Source: an uncultured Riemerella sp. (GTDB taxonomy: Bacteria; Bacteroidota; Bacteroidia; Flavobacteriales; Weeksellaceae). From it: a stretch of DNA of 8,171 nucleotides. The notes under the pieces are model-generated. The model ran no database searches, was not told the origin of the DNA, and saw only the letters and a program-made list of their open reading frames with translations. The stretch spans positions 1-8,171 of the forward strand of contig CALHQK010000166.1 in the NCBI GenBank assembly GCA_938037185.1, read 5' to 3'. A program made the translations under genes and the position numbers. Positions 5,987 through 8,171 of this stretch are shown piece after piece (position 1 is the stretch's first letter; every line of letters begins with the position of its first letter).

Positions 5987-6724
5987 ATGAAAGTCATCAT
6001 AATAGAAGATGAAAAACCAGCGGCGAGACAGCTCCAGAGAATGCTTTCGCAGTTTCCTGATTTAGAAATCGCAGCGGTCATTCACTCGGTGGAGGAAGGC
6101 GTAGAATGGTTCAAAACATATGAGCATCCACAGCTTATTTTTTCTGATATCGTCCTTGGCGACGGGCTTTCTTTTGATATTTTTGAGCAGGTTCCCACTC
6201 AAAGTTTCATCATTTATACGACAGCTTTTGACCAATATACGCTGCGGGCTTTCAAACTTAATTCTATTGATTACTTACTGAAACCCATTGCTTTAGAAGA
6301 TTTAACTAAAGCGATTGATAAATTCAAAAATTTCCTTCCAAAGGAGCAGTTTTATAACAATCTGAATTTCAAGGAGCTTATCCAAAAAGAAAAACCTTCT
6401 TTAAAACGAGTTTTAGTTAAAATTGGGTATAATTTAAAGATAATCCCAGTGGAAGAAATCTCCTGCTTCTACACCGAAAACAAGATCGTCTACGCTCAGA
6501 CCTCTGAAAGAGCTTTCCCTACGGATTTCAATTTAGAAGAACTGGAAAGCGTTTTGGATTCTTCATCGTTTTTCCGTGCAAACAGACAGTTTATTATTAA
6601 CATCAAATACATCAAAAACATCCACACTTCTCCGCATTATAAAGTAGAACTCCGCTTCCAGCCAACGGAAGAAATCAGCATCAGCCGAGAACGAGTGAAA
6701 GATTTTAAAAATTGGCTGAATTAG
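5987..6724 (+). CDS. LytTR-family response regulator (LytR/AlgR type)
   Basis: This 245-residue cytoplasmic transcription regulator is the likely partner of the upstream LytS-type kinase. The receiver domain (about 1-120) has the acidic pair E7/D8, phospho-acceptor D54 in FSDIVLGDG, T79 in YTTAFD, and K99 in YLLKP, so all switch residues are present. A linker of about 20 residues leads to a LytTR DNA-binding domain (about 138-244). That domain has the usual sequence of a VEEISCFYTENKIV segment, a LEELESVLD helix and SSSFFRANRQFIINIKYIKNI, and ends in SISRERVKDFKNWLN. Length is typical. The start at 5987 gives the canonical MKVIIIEDE opening with no Shine-Dalgarno sequence. No convincing own promoter is visible in the 95-bp gap after the kinase, so co-transcription is likely, with the tandem repeat at 5907-5951 in the transcript or acting as an operator. 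Confidence 0.95.
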   Translation: MKVIIIEDEKPAARQLQRMLSQFPDLEIAAVIHSVEEGVEWFKTYEHPQLIFSDIVLGDGLSFDIFEQVPTQSFIIYTTAFDQYTLRAFKLNSIDYLLKPIALEDLTKAIDKFKNFLPKEQFYNNLNFKELIQKEKPSLKRVLVKIGYNLKIIPVEEISCFYTENKIVYAQTSERAFPTDFNLEELESVLDSSSFFRANRQFIINIKYIKNIHTSPHYKVELRFQPTEEISISRERVKDFKNWLN

Positions 6725-6744
6725 GCTGGTTCTAAAAAAATCCT

Positions 6745-6752
6745 TATTTTTG
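6745..6752 (+). promoter_or_regulatory. Possible -7 box abutting the GH3-family gene
   Basis: TATTTTTG matches TAnnTTTG and ends only 5 bp before the ATG at 6758. Transcription from it would start at or within a few bases of the start codon, giving a leaderless or near-leaderless message. No -33 element is seen at the right distance (the nearest TTG, 6712-6714, is 30 bp away). It may be a chance match in T-rich DNA, with the gene read from the upstream operon. Confidence 0.3.
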
Positions 6753-6757
6753 TTAGC

Positions 6758-8171
6758 ATGTTAGAAAGCGTTTTAAATAAAATATTCAATCTTTTCATTC
6801 TCAGAAGAATGGAAGGAATCAACCAGTTTATCGAGCATCCTATCGAGACTCAGCAGAGAGTTTTGTTTTCCCTGCTTTCCCAAGCGAAAAATACGGAATA
6901 TGGAAAACTTCATCGCTTTGCAGAAATTAAGTCTTATGAGGATTTCAATAAGCAGGTTCCCATCGTGTCATACGAGGATTTTGAACCTTTTATCGAGAAG
7001 GCGAGACAGGGAAATTCTGATGTTTTTTGGCCTGGGAAAATAAAACATTTCGCAAAATCATCTGGAACGACCAACGCAAAGAGCAAATTCATTCCAATTT
7101 CAGATGAAAGCCTCCAAAACTGCCACTATAAGGCAGGGAAAGACCTTTTGGCGATTTATATTAACAATCATAGAGACAGCAATTTATTTAAATTTAAAAA
7201 TTTAAGATTAGGCGGAAGTGCCGAGCTTTATGAAAGTTTTGGAACGAAATTCGGCGATTTATCAGCGATTTTGATAGAAAATCTGCCTTTTTGGGTAGAG
7301 AGAACCACCACGCCGAGCAGAGAAGTTTCCCTCATGTCCGAATGGGAAACCAAACTAAAAGCCATAGTCTCAGAAGTAAAAAACAAAGATGTAGGAAGCC
7401 TCACGGGAGTTCCCAGTTGGATGATGGTGCTTCTGCAAAGGGTTCTGAAAGACACAGGAAAGAAATCTATTTCTGAAGTCTGGCCAAATCTGGAAGTGTT
7501 TTTCCATGGCGGAATTAGTTTTGTGCCATATAGAGAGCAGTATAAACAGCTGATAGGCAGGGATATCCGTTATTATGAAATTTATAATGCCTCGGAAGGA
7601 TTTTTTGGAATTCAGGATCGCTTCGGCAGCGATGAAATGCTCCTCATGCTGGATTATGGAATTTTCTATGAGTTTATTCCGATGGATACTTTTGGGACAG
7701 AAAATGCAAAAGCGGTTTCGCTGGAAAATGTAGAATTAGGGAAAAATTATGCAGTTGTTATCTCTACTAATGGAGGGCTTTGGCGCTATCTGATAGGCGA
7801 TACGATAAGATTCACAGATTTGAAGCCGTTTAGGTTTAAAATTTCGGGAAGAACCAAACATTATATCAATGCATTTGGCGAAGAGCTGATGATAGACAAT
7901 GTGGAAACAGCCCTCTCTAAGGCTTGCCAAGAAACCAATGCAAAAATTACGGATTACACAGGTGCGCCAGTCTATATGAAAGATGGCGAATCTGGTAGCC
8001 ATGAATGGATGATAGAGTTTTCCACAGAACCGAATGATTTTGGGCGTTTTTCTGAAATCTTTGATGAAACACTGAAATCCTTAAACTCTGATTATGAGGC
8101 GAAAAGATACAATAACATGACCCTGAAACCGCCGATTATCCATAAAGCGAGAACCAATCTTTTCTACGACT
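6758..8171 (+). CDS. GH3 auxin-responsive promoter family protein (ANL-type adenylating enzyme homologue), 3' end missing
   Basis: An open frame runs from ATG 6758 to the right edge, giving 471 residues with no stop. Bacteroidota members have about 500 residues, so only a short C-terminal piece should be missing. The plant GH3 enzymes it resembles activate a carboxylic acid with ATP and transfer it to an amino acid; the substrate of the bacterial proteins is, to my knowledge, not established. Motifs seen are the phosphate-binding loop SSGTTNAKSK (101-110), the adenylate-contacting YYEIYNASEG (272-281) and LWRYLIGDTIRF (about 341-352). Next comes the hinge-like FKISGRTKHYINAFGEELMIDNVE, leading into the mobile C-terminal domain. 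All three nucleotide motifs look intact. The opening MLESVLNKIFNLFILRRMEGINQFIEHPIETQ fits the family N-terminus; an internal ATG at 6809 is less likely. No signal peptide is present, so the protein is probably cytoplasmic. The gene lies 33 bp after the regulator stop with no terminator between, suggesting an operon. Confidence 0.9.
   Translation, partial: MLESVLNKIFNLFILRRMEGINQFIEHPIETQQRVLFSLLSQAKNTEYGKLHRFAEIKSYEDFNKQVPIVSYEDFEPFIEKARQGNSDVFWPGKIKHFAKSSGTTNAKSKFIPISDESLQNCHYKAGKDLLAIYINNHRDSNLFKFKNLRLGGSAELYESFGTKFGDLSAILIENLPFWVERTTTPSREVSLMSEWETKLKAIVSEVKNKDVGSLTGVPSWMMVLLQRVLKDTGKKSISEVWPNLEVFFHGGISFVPYREQYKQLIGRDIRYYEIYNASEGFFGIQDRFGSDEMLLMLDYGIFYEFIPMDTFGTENAKAVSLENVELGKNYAVVISTNGGLWRYLIGDTIRFTDLKPFRFKISGRTKHYINAFGEELMIDNVETALSKACQETNAKITDYTGAPVYMKDGESGSHEWMIEFSTEPNDFGRFSEIFDETLKSLNSDYEAKRYNNMTLKPPIIHKARTNLFYD

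Overview
The window is AT-rich DNA from a member of the Bacteroidota, most likely family Weeksellaceae (Chryseobacterium/Elizabethkingia-like Flavobacteriia). Evidence: TAnnTTTG -7 boxes sit in front of most genes; there are no Shine-Dalgarno sequences; and the gene content is typical of the group. That content includes a periplasmic prolyl endopeptidase very like the Elizabethkingia (Flavobacterium) meningoseptica enzyme, a secreted 'VGIN...TP...LDVKG' protein, a LytS-type kinase with a 2TM domain, a LytTR regulator and a bacterial GH3-family protein. I see no tRNA, rRNA, CRISPR array, insertion sequence or phage gene.

Layout. Positions 1-181 hold the 3' end of a surface or secreted protein gene (+) with its terminator. 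Positions 235-496 are empty as far as I can tell. A superoxide dismutase gene (564-1160, -) is closed by its own hairpin terminator. A 142-bp divergent promoter region separates it from a prolyl oligopeptidase gene (1303-3399, +). That gene converges on a secreted hypothetical protein gene (3512-4345, -), with back-to-back terminators between them. A 232-bp divergent region then precedes a three-gene, same-strand group: LytS-type sensor kinase (4578-5891), LytTR response regulator (5987-6724), and a GH3-family adenylating-enzyme homologue (6758 to beyond the window).

How they work together. The kinase and regulator are a plausible cognate two-component pair, with the GH3 gene 33 bp downstream as a possible operon partner or target. 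The non-coding DNA around the pair is the most interesting part. A 12-bp direct repeat with 21-bp periodicity, the usual spacing of LytTR binding sites, lies just upstream of the kinase promoter. A second, unrelated pair of 21-bp tandem palindromic units fills the kinase-regulator gap. The kinase ORF also looks like an in-frame fusion of a LytS-type kinase with a C-terminal 2TM membrane domain. The other genes are ordinary housekeeping or secreted functions (superoxide detoxification, periplasmic peptide breakdown) with no evident link to the signalling group.
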